Shown here in pieces: positions 38,007 through 46,409 of a stretch of 64,000 nt of DNA. The notes below the pieces were generated by a model. The model did not search any database, was not told where the DNA came from, and saw only the letters and a list, made by a program, of their open reading frames with translations. Both the position numbers and the translations under genes were made by a program. The DNA lies in assembly GCF_904426505.1 (NCBI RefSeq), contig NZ_CAJGBN010000034.1, forward strand, positions 248,001 to 312,000. Direction: 5' to 3'. This stretch comes from Rubrivivax sp. A210 (lineage in GTDB: Bacteria; Pseudomonadota; Gammaproteobacteria; Burkholderiales; Burkholderiaceae_C). Position 1 is the first letter of the stretch. Each line of letters opens with the position of its first letter.

Positions 38007-38159
38007 GGCCTGCGCCTACACGCGGTGCCACGGCCCGCGTGCCATCCGTGACCGAAATCACACATGCCCACCGGGCTTGGCCCCAGCGTGGCAGCTTGCG
38101 CCTGCGCGGCCGGGCTGGTGGGCGTCGCCTGTAGGAATTTGCCTTACACGGGCGTTGGA

Positions 38160-38185
38160 AGTTCCGGGACTCAAGCGACGGAACT
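38160..38185. promoter_or_regulatory. Dyad in the flhDC promoter region
   Basis: Perfect 7-bp arms AGTTCCG (38160-38166) and CGGAACT (38179-38185) with a 12-bp spacer, about 77 bp before flhD. The size fits a dimeric regulator. The whole 255-bp gap to folE2 is otherwise non-coding and is presumably the flhDC control region. Confidence 0.4.
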
Positions 38186-38261
38186 GGCCTGATGTCGCCA
38201 TCCATTTCCGGTCACTACAGTTCGTTTCATCCCATCCCGCAGACGTAACAGGACAGCGACC

Positions 38262-38585
38262 ATGAACTCCGAACAGATCCTTGCCGAAATCCGCGAAGCC
38301 AACCTGTCCTACCTGATGCTGGCCCAGAGCCTGATTCGCACCGACCGCGAGCAGGCCCTGTTCCGCCTGGGTGTCAGCGAAGAGACCGCGACGCTGATCG
38401 GCACGCTGACGCCGGCGCAGATGATGAAGGTGGCCACCGGCAACACGCTGCTGTGCCGCTTCCGCATGGACGACGACATCGTCTGGAACCTGCTCACCAG
38501 CCACGGCAAGGGTGCCGCCAACGACGGCCTGTCGCGCCTGCACGCCTCCATCCTGATGGCCGGCCGCCACGACGAAGCCGCCTGA
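38262..38585 (+). CDS. flhD: Flagellar transcriptional regulator FlhD
   Basis: Subunit of the FlhD4C2 master activator of flagellar class II genes, 107 residues, all helical; EIREANLSYLMLAQ and LTPAQMMKVATGNTLLCRFR identify it. A Shine-Dalgarno-like ACAGGACAG precedes the ATG. It is 40 bp ahead of flhC. Confidence 0.95.
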   Translation: MNSEQILAEIREANLSYLMLAQSLIRTDREQALFRLGVSEETATLIGTLTPAQMMKVATGNTLLCRFRMDDDIVWNLLTSHGKGAANDGLSRLHASILMAGRHDEAA

Positions 38586-38625
38586 ACGCGCCGCCACCAT
38601 CCTCCGGTAGTCACGAAAGCCCATC

Positions 38626-39219
38626 ATGAGCCGCAACAAGAGCATCCTGACCGAGGCCCGCCAGATCGAGCGCGCTGTCACGCTGATCAAGCTCGGTGCC
38701 CGCCTGCAGGTGCTCGAGAGCGAGACCGACCTCAGCTACGAGCGCCTGCTGCGCCTGTACAAGGAAGTCGCCGGCAAGAGCCCGAGCAAGGGCCAGCTGC
38801 CGTTCTCGACCGATTGGTTCATGACCTGGCAGCCCAATATCCACGCCAGCCTCTTTCTCAACACCCACGAATACCTCAACAAGGTGGCCGCGCTCGACGA
38901 GATCGACACCGTCATCAAGGCCTACCAGCTCTATGTCGAGCAGATGGCCTCGCAGGGCCTGGAGCCGCTCTTGAGCGTGACGCGTGCCTGGCGCCTGGTG
39001 AAGTTCGTTGACAACGGCATGCTCACGATGACCGCCTGCAGCAAGTGCGGCGGCCATTTCGTGACCCATCCGCACGAGATTGCACGCCACTATGTCTGCG
39101 GCCTGTGCAGCCCGCCGGCGCGCGCTGGCAAGGGCAAGCTGGCCGGTGCGCTGGGCAGCGAATCCGCTCGCGGCGCAGCGGCGCTGGCCGCTCGTTCGGC
39201 AGTGCGTTCCGGTGATTGA
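38626..39219 (+). CDS. flhC: Flagellar transcriptional regulator FlhC
   Basis: Zinc-binding partner of FlhD, 197 residues. The four zinc-ligand cysteines are in CSKCGG and CGLC near residues 137-165; TRAWRLVKFVDNGMLTMTAC is a family segment. The last 30 residues are an Ala/Gly-rich tail. No mot or che genes follow; a strong terminator ends the transcript. Confidence 0.95.
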   Translation: MSRNKSILTEARQIERAVTLIKLGARLQVLESETDLSYERLLRLYKEVAGKSPSKGQLPFSTDWFMTWQPNIHASLFLNTHEYLNKVAALDEIDTVIKAYQLYVEQMASQGLEPLLSVTRAWRLVKFVDNGMLTMTACSKCGGHFVTHPHEIARHYVCGLCSPPARAGKGKLAGALGSESARGAAALAARSAVRSGD

Positions 39220-39321
39220 TCACGGCGGCCTGGTTCAAGCTTTCCGCCGCCGCGGTCGATAAGCAGGAAGATTGTTTCGGTTCCTTGTTCGTCTCCTCCT
39301 GGCACAGTACCCTGTGCTTTC

Positions 39322-39350
39322 AAGCGGGCTCCTCGTGAGCCCGCTTTTTT
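39322..39350 (+). terminator. Intrinsic terminator after flhDC
   Basis: Perfect 10-bp arms AAGCGGGCTC (39322-39331) and GAGCCCGCTT (39337-39346) with a run of six T at the end. It separates flhDC from the next gene. Confidence 0.92.
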
Positions 39351-39398
39351 CATGGCGGCGCGAGATGCGACACTGCGGCGCCTGATCCCGCTGCCGCC

Positions 39399-39824
39399 AT
39401 GAACGCCACCGCCGACTCCAAGCCTCGCCAGCCGCATCGCGGCCCTGCTTGGGAGCGCGCGCTCTCGCTCTTGCTGCGCACCGGCCACCTGATGGCGGTG
39501 ATCGCCCTTGGCGCGGCGCTGCTGGGCGCGCCGGTTGCGCGTGGCCATGTCGGCCCCTTCGTGCTGGCCAGCGGCGCGGCTTTGCTGGGGCTGGACCTGT
39601 GGGCGCGGCGGCTGAGCCTGCTCGACCTGGCCGGTGTTGTGGTGCTGCTCAAGCTGGCCGCCAGCGCCTGGATGGCCTGGGGCCATGCCGGCGCGCTGCC
39701 GCTGTTCTGGGCCGTGGTGGCGTTGTCGTCGCTGTCGGCCCACGCGCCCAAGGCGCTGCGCCACTGGCGGCCGGGGCGCGCCGCGCCTCAGAGCCGCGCC
39801 AGCAGGGCCGGCAGGCCGGGGTAG
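39399..39824 (+). CDS. Small hypothetical membrane protein
   Basis: Protein of 141 residues with three or four hydrophobic segments (about 29-46, 52-66, 72-92 and 97-112) and basic, Arg-rich ends. I do not recognise a family. The ATG at 39399 has only a weak ribosome site (CCGCTGCCGCC upstream). Its 3' end overlaps the end of the convergent DUF364 gene by 37 bp, so the last dozen codons share sequence with it. It may be a membrane accessory of the neighbouring locus, but nothing shows this. Confidence 0.55.
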   Translation: MNATADSKPRQPHRGPAWERALSLLLRTGHLMAVIALGAALLGAPVARGHVGPFVLASGAALLGLDLWARRLSLLDLAGVVVLLKLAASAWMAWGHAGALPLFWAVVALSSLSAHAPKALRHWRPGRAAPQSRASRAGRPG

Positions 39825-40666
39825 CTGCCGGCCCGCAGCGCGACCTTGCGCGCGGCGCCGCTGCGCTTGTCGCCGCTGGCCAGGGCCTCGATGTAGGCCG
39901 GGCCGTCCTCGACCCAGCTGCCGCCCAGGGCGCTGATGCGGCGTGCGAACAACGGGTCGGGCAGGCTCCCGGCGCTGGGCCCGACGAGGGCGAAGCGTTC
40001 GGCCTGGGGTGCCGCCGCCCGCATGCGGGCCAGCGTGCCGTTGAGCAGCAGGGTGCCGGTGGCCAGCACCTTGTTGCAGCTGGCCAGCGCTGCGGCGTCG
40101 GCGGTGACGGTAACGCCCTCGCGCTCGCCGATCAGGTCTTCGCGCAGCTCGATCACCACCAGCGCCGCGCCAGCGGCCGTGATGCGCGGCACCAGGGGCG
40201 GGAACCAGCCGATCATGCCGATGCGGTCACCCGGCCGGGGATCGATGGCGGCCAGCGAATCGCCGGCGTCCGGCGGCATGTAGCCGGCACGCATGAAGAG
40301 CCAGGCCGTGAGCGCATTGACGGCGGCCAGGCCCAGCGTGCGCGGCGTGCCCCGATCCTGGGCCGGCGGCGCGGCATAGCCGGCAGCCAGTTGCAGGGCG
40401 TCGGCGCCGGCGCAGGCCGGCGCGGCCTCGCGCAGCGCCGCCAGCGTGTCGCCGAAGAGCACATAGCTCAGGCCCAGCGCACCGCCTTCAAGCTCGACGG
40501 CGCAGGATTCGCCCGCCATCGCCGAGGGCGGCCGGCGCGGCGGCAGGTGCAAGGCCTTGACGCGTGGCAGGCGGCCGGCCAGGGCGGTGCCGGCAAAGGC
40601 CGCCCGCAGCAGGGCCAGGGTGTCGGCTTCGACGCCGCCGAAATCGGGCACCGCGCTCGCGTTCAT
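39788..40666 (-). CDS. DUF364 domain-containing protein
   Basis: Cytoplasmic protein of 292 residues matching the DUF364 group, thought to fold as two Rossmann-like halves with a possible metal or ligand site (GDRIGMIGWFPPLVPRI, then NKVLATGTLLLNGTL, then VGPSAGSLPDPLFARR). Function is unknown. It is the last gene of the 13-gene unit, with its ATG overlapping the stop of the VWA gene (ATGA), so its product is made together with the AAA/VWA pair. Confidence 0.75.
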   Translation of the reverse strand: MNASAVPDFGGVEADTLALLRAAFAGTALAGRLPRVKALHLPPRRPPSAMAGESCAVELEGGALGLSYVLFGDTLAALREAAPACAGADALQLAAGYAAPPAQDRGTPRTLGLAAVNALTAWLFMRAGYMPPDAGDSLAAIDPRPGDRIGMIGWFPPLVPRITAAGAALVVIELREDLIGEREGVTVTADAAALASCNKVLATGTLLLNGTLARMRAAAPQAERFALVGPSAGSLPDPLFARRISALGGSWVEDGPAYIEALASGDKRSGAARKVALRAGSYPGLPALLARL

Positions 40667-42156
40667 CCAGCCTCTCCACCGCCCAGGCGCTGGCGAGCCG
40701 CGGGCGAGAGCGCATTGGGAAAGTACAGCGCGGTCAGGCTCTTGCTGTGTACCGGGCTGGCGCCACGGCGGTCGGCGCGCAACTCGGCGTCGGCGCTGTC
40801 GGCGTGGCGGCGCCAGTCGCGCACCCAGTGGATGTCGTCGCACACCTCCAGCAGGCCCAGGGTCTCGCGGTCGCCGATCAGCACGCCTTGCACATGCAGT
40901 CCCAGCTCCTGCCGCGCCGCGTCCAACTTTTGCAGCGTGGCCGGCACGCAGCCGAACTCACCGTCGCTGACGATCAGCAGGTCGGCACCGGCCCAGCCGG
41001 CTTCGTGGATGCGGGCGATGGCGCGTTCTATCGGTGTCTGGATGTCGGTGCCGCCGTCGAAGGCCTGGCCCATCAGGCGCAGCATCGCGGCCAGGCCACC
41101 CTCGGCGATGTCTTGTTCTATCACTTCGTCGGGGCCACCAAAGGCCAACAGCCGGCAGCCGCGCCCGGTCTGGCGGGCCAGGCGCAGGGCGGCCAGGGCC
41201 ACGGCCTTGGCGACGTTCTCGGGCGCGCCGCGCATCGAGCCCGAGGTGTCCAGGCACAGCACGATGGGGCCGCGCTCGCGCGCCAGCTGCTCGGGTGCGC
41301 GGCCGGTGTCGCGGGCGCGGCCGTCGGGATCGGGCCGCCAGTCGAATACCAGGGCCGCGGTGTCGTGGGCGAGCAGCCGGCCCTCGGCCTGGCGCGCACG
41401 CCACAGGCGGCGCAGCAGCGGGTGGCGCAGGCCCAGGGCCTCGCTGGGCAGCATGTGCTCGATGCGGCTGTCGAGCCGGATGCCGGTGATCTCGCCCGGG
41501 GCGCCGGCCAGCAGCGTGGCCACGGCGCGCAGCGGCACGCGGGCCTGGGGCCGGGGACGCTCGGGCGCCGGCTGTGGCGTGCGACGGGCGCTGAACTCGC
41601 GCCGTCCCAGGCGCTTCAGCAAGGCCTGCAGCTCGGGCAGTTCGGCCAGGCGCTCGGCGGCGCGGCGCGCGGCCTGCCATTCGCGCGTGCGCAGGCGGCC
41701 GCGCAGCTGGTCCCATTGCAGCAGGCTGCCGCTGGCCAGCTCGCGCAGCAGGGCCAGTTCGGACTCGAGGCCGGCGGTCTCGATCTGCCAGCTGGCGCGG
41801 AATTCCTCGGTGATGGCGGCGATGGCCTGAGCGCGCGTCCGGCGCGGCTGCAGCGCGTTGATGCGGTCGAGGTGCCAGAAGGCGCTGCGCAGGATTTGCT
41901 CGGCCAGCGCCGTCAGCCCTTGGGCCAGGGCCGGCAGGCCCAGCTCGCCCGCCACCCGGCGCAGCGGTGCGCTGGCCGCGGCGTCGCCGAAGTCGGCCGT
42001 GGCGGCGGGGAGCTTGCCGCCCCCCAGCGCGTCCAGCCAGGCCGCGGCATGGTCCAGCCGCGCCTCGCGCGTGCCCACGGCCGCCGTCAGCGTGGGCAGC
42101 CAGGTGGGGCGCGGCAGCGGCTGCAGTTGGTCGTAGGGGGTGTCGAGGGCGTGCAT
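40663..42156 (-). CDS. VWA domain-containing protein (ViaA-like)
   Basis: Protein of 497 residues: a helical N-terminal part of about 300 residues and a C-terminal von Willebrand A domain with an intact MIDAS site (DTSGS, then the Thr of GGTDIQ, then the Asp of VSDGEFG). ViaA-type proteins act as partners of MoxR/RavA AAA ATPases, and such an ATPase is encoded 14 bp upstream. The pair may act as a metal-dependent chaperone for a membrane or periplasmic-enzyme assembly step. Substrate unknown. Confidence 0.82.
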   Translation of the reverse strand: MHALDTPYDQLQPLPRPTWLPTLTAAVGTREARLDHAAAWLDALGGGKLPAATADFGDAAASAPLRRVAGELGLPALAQGLTALAEQILRSAFWHLDRINALQPRRTRAQAIAAITEEFRASWQIETAGLESELALLRELASGSLLQWDQLRGRLRTREWQAARRAAERLAELPELQALLKRLGRREFSARRTPQPAPERPRPQARVPLRAVATLLAGAPGEITGIRLDSRIEHMLPSEALGLRHPLLRRLWRARQAEGRLLAHDTAALVFDWRPDPDGRARDTGRAPEQLARERGPIVLCLDTSGSMRGAPENVAKAVALAALRLARQTGRGCRLLAFGGPDEVIEQDIAEGGLAAMLRLMGQAFDGGTDIQTPIERAIARIHEAGWAGADLLIVSDGEFGCVPATLQKLDAARQELGLHVQGVLIGDRETLGLLEVCDDIHWVRDWRRHADSADAELRADRRGASPVHSKSLTALYFPNALSPAARQRLGGGEAG

Positions 42157-42170
42157 GGCGACGGCCGCTG

Positions 42171-43568
42171 TCAGGCCGTTTGCAACTCGATCTCGACCGC
42201 CGCCGGCGCCGTTGCGGGCGCCGCGCCATCGTCCACCGGCAGCGCGGCAAAGCCCTGCTGCACCGCGGCCAGGCGCGCGGCGCAGCCGGCCAGCATCTGC
42301 AGCGCCGTGGCGTGGGCGCCGAGCAGGCGTTCGCGCAGGGGCTGCGGCATCCAGACACGCAATTCCAGCGCTGCCGCCAGTGCCTGGGCGCGTGCGGCCA
42401 GCGCCTGCTGCGCCTCGTCGACCTGGGCCTGGATCTGCGCCACCTGGGCGCAGCGGGCGGCGATGTGCACCGGGCTCCAGCGCCTGGCGAGCTTGGCTTC
42501 GAGCTGGCGCGAGACGATGCGCTGCATGCCGCCGCCTTCGTCATCGTCGCCGCCGCGGCCGATGGCGCGGGCCAGCGCCAGCTTGCCGGCGACGTCGTCG
42601 CCTTCTTCGGCCGGCATGCGCTGCTCGATTTCGAACTGCTTCTCGAAGGCCTGGATGGCGCGCGCCAGCCAGGGCGCCTCGGCCGCCGGCAACTGCAGCC
42701 AATCGGCCTCGAACCACTGCACCAGCGGCGGCACCGCCTGCGGGCCGGCGCTGGCGACGAACGGCGCGAGCCAGAGGTCGAGCGCATCCAGCTCGCCGCG
42801 GCGCTCGCTCGCCGCCATCGTGCGCGCCAGGCCCACGATCTGGCGCCAGCGGCGGTCGGACAGCGGCGCGTTCTGGGCCGCCAGCCAGGCGCGCAGCGCA
42901 ACGCAGCCATCGACAAAGGCTGCGCCCAGCGCCACCTGGCCGGCCGCCGCGGCGATGGCAGCGCGTTCTGCGGGCGTGATGGGCTCGGGCGGCGCCTCCA
43001 GCACGGGCTCCAGCGCCAGCAACTCGCGGAAGGCGTGGTCGCTGACCGGCAGCACCGGGATGCGCACGAGGAAGCGGTCGAAGAAAGCCTGCAGCGACTC
43101 ATCGGCCGGCATCTCGTTGCTGGCCGCCACCACCGCCACCAGCGGCGTGCGCAGGCGTTCGCTGCCGTTGTCGAACTCACGCTCGTTGAGCAGGGTCAGC
43201 AGCGCATTCAGGATGGCCGAATTGGCCTTGAAGACCTCGTCGAGGAAGGCGATGCCGGCAGTAGGCAGGAAGCCGTCGACCTGGCGCTCGTAGCGGTCCT
43301 GCTCCAGCGCCGCCAGCGAGAGTGGGCCAAACAGCTCCTCGGGTGTGGAAAAGCGCGTCAGCAGGCGCTCGAAGTAGCGGGTGCCGGCAAAGGCGCCGTG
43401 CAGGCGGCGCGCCAGCGCGCTCTTGGCCGTGCCGGGCGGGCCGATCAGCAGCACATGCTCGCCGGCCAGCGCTGCCAGCAGGGCCAGATGGACGGCATCG
43501 CCGCGCTCCAGCAGGCCCCGGCTCAGGGCCTGGAGCAGGCGGCGCAGGCGCTCGGGACTGGGCGTCAT
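42171..43568 (-). CDS. MoxR-family AAA ATPase (RavA-like)
   Basis: ATPase of 465 residues. Residues 1-230 hold the MoxR AAA core: Walker A GPPGTAKS, Walker B GIAFLDEVFKANSAILNALL, sensor ASNEMP and the arginine finger in FFDRFLVRIP. The rest is a lid plus a helical, partly coiled-coil C-terminus of the RavA type. MoxR was named for methanol dehydrogenase maturation, which makes its place in a quinoprotein-associated operon suggestive. ATG 43568 gives the family start (MTPSPERLRRLL). Confidence 0.85.
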   Translation of the reverse strand: MTPSPERLRRLLQALSRGLLERGDAVHLALLAALAGEHVLLIGPPGTAKSALARRLHGAFAGTRYFERLLTRFSTPEELFGPLSLAALEQDRYERQVDGFLPTAGIAFLDEVFKANSAILNALLTLLNEREFDNGSERLRTPLVAVVAASNEMPADESLQAFFDRFLVRIPVLPVSDHAFRELLALEPVLEAPPEPITPAERAAIAAAAGQVALGAAFVDGCVALRAWLAAQNAPLSDRRWRQIVGLARTMAASERRGELDALDLWLAPFVASAGPQAVPPLVQWFEADWLQLPAAEAPWLARAIQAFEKQFEIEQRMPAEEGDDVAGKLALARAIGRGGDDDEGGGMQRIVSRQLEAKLARRWSPVHIAARCAQVAQIQAQVDEAQQALAARAQALAAALELRVWMPQPLRERLLGAHATALQMLAGCAARLAAVQQGFAALPVDDGAAPATAPAAVEIELQTA

Positions 43569-43587
43569 GGCAGGACTGCCGCGGGAC

Positions 43588-44598
43588 TCAGCTGCCCTGG
43601 CGCGCCAGGCCCAGGCGCTCGACCGTGCGGCGCTCGGTGGCATAGGCCTCGCGCATGGCGCGGCCGTAGTCCTCGGGCCCCAGGTAGGCCAGTTCCTGGT
43701 CGTACTTGGCCAGCTCGGCGAGGTGGATGGGGTCCTGCATCGCGGCGCGGAAGGCGTCGTGCAGGGTCTGCACCACCTCCTTGGGCAGGCCGCGCGGGCC
43801 GGCCAGGCCATAGGGCGAGGCGGCGACGATGCCGTGGCCCAGCTCGCGCAGTGTCGGCACCTGGGGCCAGCGGCGCGTTCGGTGTTCGCCGAAGGTGACC
43901 AGCAGACGCAGCTGGCCGCCGTCGACGAAGGGCGCGAAGCCATTGCTGTTGACGCCGATCTGCACCTGGCCGTTGGCCACCGCCAGCATCTGCTCGGCCG
44001 TTCCCTTGTAAGGCACATGGATGAACTCGAGGCCGCGGCGCGCGAACAGCTCGTCCATCACCACATGCGGCGTGGTGCCGACGCCGTTGGTGGCCACCGT
44101 CAGCGTGCCGGGACGTTCGCGCGCCAGGGCAAAGATGTCGTCCAGGCTGCGCAGCGGGCTGTTGGCGGCGACGACGATGCCGAAGGTGACGCCGCTGACC
44201 TGCACGATGGGCGTGGTGTCACGGATCGGATCCCACTGCACCTTCTGGATCCAGGGTGCGCGGAACACCGGCTGCGGTAGCTGGGCGATGACATAGCCGT
44301 CAGGCGCGGCCTGTTGAAGCACCGGCATCACCAGGGTGCCACCGGCACCGCCCCGGTTCTCGATGATGACCTTCTGGCCCAGGCGGCGGCCGGCCAGCTC
44401 GGCCAGCAGGCGCATCGTCAGGTCGGTGGCGCCGCCAGCCGGCCACGGCACCCACAGCGTGATGTGGCGCGACGGAAACTGCTCCGGCGGGCTGGCCAGG
44501 GCGCGGCCGAAGGCCGGGCCCATGGCGGTGGCGGCCAGGGCGCCGGCGATGCGCCGGCGGCGCAGGTCCGGCGCGCCCGCGGGCCGCTCGGGATTCAT
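43588..44598 (-). CDS. Tripartite tricarboxylate transporter substrate-binding protein (TctC/Bug)
   Basis: Periplasmic binding protein of 336 residues with the Bug-family pattern (ITLWVPWPAGGATDLTMRLL, VIIENRGGAGGTL, ANGQVQIGVNS). RRRRIAG near residue 16 starts a Tat-like signal. The ATG at 44598 overlaps the lipoprotein stop (ATGA). No TctA/TctB membrane genes are present, as is common for the many orphan Bug genes in Burkholderiales; here it sits inside the 13-gene unit, so it may bind a small acid or cofactor related to it. Confidence 0.88.
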   Translation of the reverse strand: MNPERPAGAPDLRRRRIAGALAATAMGPAFGRALASPPEQFPSRHITLWVPWPAGGATDLTMRLLAELAGRRLGQKVIIENRGGAGGTLVMPVLQQAAPDGYVIAQLPQPVFRAPWIQKVQWDPIRDTTPIVQVSGVTFGIVVAANSPLRSLDDIFALARERPGTLTVATNGVGTTPHVVMDELFARRGLEFIHVPYKGTAEQMLAVANGQVQIGVNSNGFAPFVDGGQLRLLVTFGEHRTRRWPQVPTLRELGHGIVAASPYGLAGPRGLPKEVVQTLHDAFRAAMQDPIHLAELAKYDQELAYLGPEDYGRAMREAYATERRTVERLGLARQGS

Positions 44599-45302
44599 TG
44601 CCATGTCATCAACTCCATCGTGAGCACGCCGCCGACCAGAAAGGTCGACTGTGCCGGTTCGCGTCGCTCCAGCCTGGCCAGGCCGACGCCCTTGCAATAC
44701 CACTCGGTGGTGGACAGCGGCATGTCGCGCCAGCCCGTCACCGGGTCGGCGAAGACGCGCATGCGCGCCTCGCCGCGCACGCGCAGGCAGTCGTCGAAGC
44801 GGCCTGCCGGCGTGGCCAGCTTTTCGCCCAGCGCCTCTATCGTGTAGCTCATCGCCACCGGCGGATGGCTGTGGCGGATCTCGCGCGGAAACTCCTGGCG
44901 CCGTTGCAGCAGGTAGGCCGTGGTCGGCGCGGCCCAGCTGGTGCCGGCCACCAGCGGTGCCTTGAGTACGTAGCGCGGTGCCGGGTCGGGCTTGGGATCG
45001 GCATCGAGATCGCTCTTGCTGGCGACGCGGTAGATGCCGCTGGCGTCGGCGCGCAGCCAGTAGTCAACGCCGGTTTCGCTGCGCCGCCGCCAGGCAGCGC
45101 CGCCTTCTATCGTTTCGCGGCCCAGGGTCAGCAGGGTCAGCTGCTCGTGCTCTACCGTGTTGTTCTCGCGCTCGGTCTTCATGTCGTAGACCCAGCGGTG
45201 GCCGCTTTCGAGCGGGAAATAGCCGCTGTCCGGTGCCGGCCCGCAGCCGGCCAGGGCCAGCGGCAGGGCGGCAATGAGGAAAACGGCGGCTCGCGTGCTC
45301 AC
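44595..45302 (-). CDS. Hypothetical lipoprotein
   Basis: Protein of 235 residues with a lipobox (LAGC, cysteine at residue 20) after a short signal. Mature protein is beta-rich, beginning with YFPLESGHRWVYDM, a start seen in several uncharacterised surface or periplasmic proteins. Asp follows nearby but not at +2, so outer-membrane placement is likely. It is 4 bp downstream of the small membrane protein and coupled to the TctC gene. Confidence 0.75.
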   Translation of the reverse strand: MSTRAAVFLIAALPLALAGCGPAPDSGYFPLESGHRWVYDMKTERENNTVEHEQLTLLTLGRETIEGGAAWRRRSETGVDYWLRADASGIYRVASKSDLDADPKPDPAPRYVLKAPLVAGTSWAAPTTAYLLQRRQEFPREIRHSHPPVAMSYTIEALGEKLATPAGRFDDCLRVRGEARMRVFADPVTGWRDMPLSTTEWYCKGVGLARLERREPAQSTFLVGGVLTMELMTWQ

Positions 45303-45306
45303 GGCT

Positions 45307-45801
45307 TCACTTCTCGGGCAACTGCGGCGTGGGCAGGTCGCGGATCTTGACCTTCTGCTCGTCGTTGCCCGGGCGCAGCCACGAGACGCCGCGGCTGCCG
45401 CTGCGGGGCTCGGCCGTGCCCATCTGGCTCACGCCCTGGCGCACCTTCTTCATGCCGTCGTCGAGCAGGTTGTGCAGGTCCTTGGCATAGGGCAGGCGGT
45501 AGGCGCGCGGCTCGCGCGCCGGCTTGCCGTTCTCGAGCGCGTTGAGCCAGACGTAGAGCGCGCCCTTGCTGCGCGCCGTGGGCTCCTCGATCACCGCAGC
45601 CAGCAGCACGAAGCGCTCGGGCAGGGCGTCGGTGGAAGGCCAGCCCCACATCTGGTGTACGCGCTCGTCGGCGACGAAGTACAGGCCGCTGGCGAAGACC
45701 ACCAGCATCAGCTTGGCCCAGGCCGGCCAGGGCGACCACAGCAGGGCCAGCACCAGCAGCAGCAGCAGCAGCGAAAAGCCGATCACGAGTTCTAAGGTCA
45801 C
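45307..45801 (-). CDS. Hypothetical membrane-anchored protein of the PQQ-locus operon
   Basis: Protein of 164 residues: one or two membrane segments at the N-terminus (residues 5-36, Leu-rich) and a soluble C-terminal part of about 125 residues. Family not recognised. The start is GTG at 45801, overlapping the stop of the ExbD-like gene (GTGA); the longer frame runs through two upstream genes. Placement between the ExbD-like gene and the lipoprotein suggests the four form one envelope complex. Confidence 0.72.
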   Translation of the reverse strand: MTLELVIGFSLLLLLLVLALLWSPWPAWAKLMLVVFASGLYFVADERVHQMWGWPSTDALPERFVLLAAVIEEPTARSKGALYVWLNALENGKPAREPRAYRLPYAKDLHNLLDDGMKKVRQGVSQMGTAEPRSGSRGVSWLRPGNDEQKVKIRDLPTPQLPEK

Positions 45802-46403
45802 AGTCTTTGCACCAGGGTCTTGGCCAGCGTGTTGACGTTGCCCACCGAGCCGTCGGGCAGCACCGTGAAGCGCACGGCCGTGCCCTCGTCGCCCTTGCGC
45901 GCCAGTGTCAGCTGGCCGTAGAAGACGACCTCGGCGCGCGGGTTCACCTTGATCACCGACACCGTCACCTCGACCGGCTTGCCGTCCTTGCTCTCGAAAT
46001 AGTGGGCGTTGACGGTGTACTCGCCGGCGGCGATGCCGCGCAGTGTCACCACCTCCTGGTTGAGCGGGTTCACGATCTCGCGGCCGTTGACGACGATGAC
46101 GTCCTGGGCCAGGCCGCGGTCGTCGCGGTCCAGGTGCATCAGCCCGGCCTCGCGCGAGCGGTACCAGACGACATTGCCGGCCGGATCCTGCACCCAGGTG
46201 TCGATATCGTCGGGGTTGAGGTCGGGCCAGGACAGGTTGACGATGAACTCGGCCTTGGACGGGATGTCGCCGGTCTTCAGCGCCTTCGGGTTCATCGCCA
46301 GCAGCGCGATGATGAAGCAGAAGACGAAGGCGATCAGCATGTTGAACAACATGTCGTAGAAGGGATCGACCTCCTGCTCGCGCGTGTGGCGGCCGCGGCG
46401 CAT
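45798..46403 (-). CDS. ExbD/TolR/MotB-like membrane protein
   Basis: Bitopic inner-membrane protein of 201 residues. The single helix (about 18-37) begins with DMLFNMLIAFVF, in which D17 occupies the place of the proton-carrying aspartate of ExbD, TolR and MotB. The periplasmic part is unlike the usual ExbD domain and looks like a beta-sandwich (LRGIAAGEYTVNAHYFESKD). It lies 6 bp after the ExbB-like gene. Family assignment rests on the helix and the pairing. Confidence 0.72.
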   Translation of the reverse strand: MRRGRHTREQEVDPFYDMLFNMLIAFVFCFIIALLAMNPKALKTGDIPSKAEFIVNLSWPDLNPDDIDTWVQDPAGNVVWYRSREAGLMHLDRDDRGLAQDVIVVNGREIVNPLNQEVVTLRGIAAGEYTVNAHYFESKDGKPVEVTVSVIKVNPRAEVVFYGQLTLARKGDEGTAVRFTVLPDGSVGNVNTLAKTLVQRL

Positions 46404-46409
46404 GGCGGT

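Noticed and set aside
39449-41830. 793-codon open frame on the plus strand across DUF364 and VWA genes
   Set aside because: Shadow of the minus-strand genes, low-complexity Arg/Ala/Gly product, no start site.
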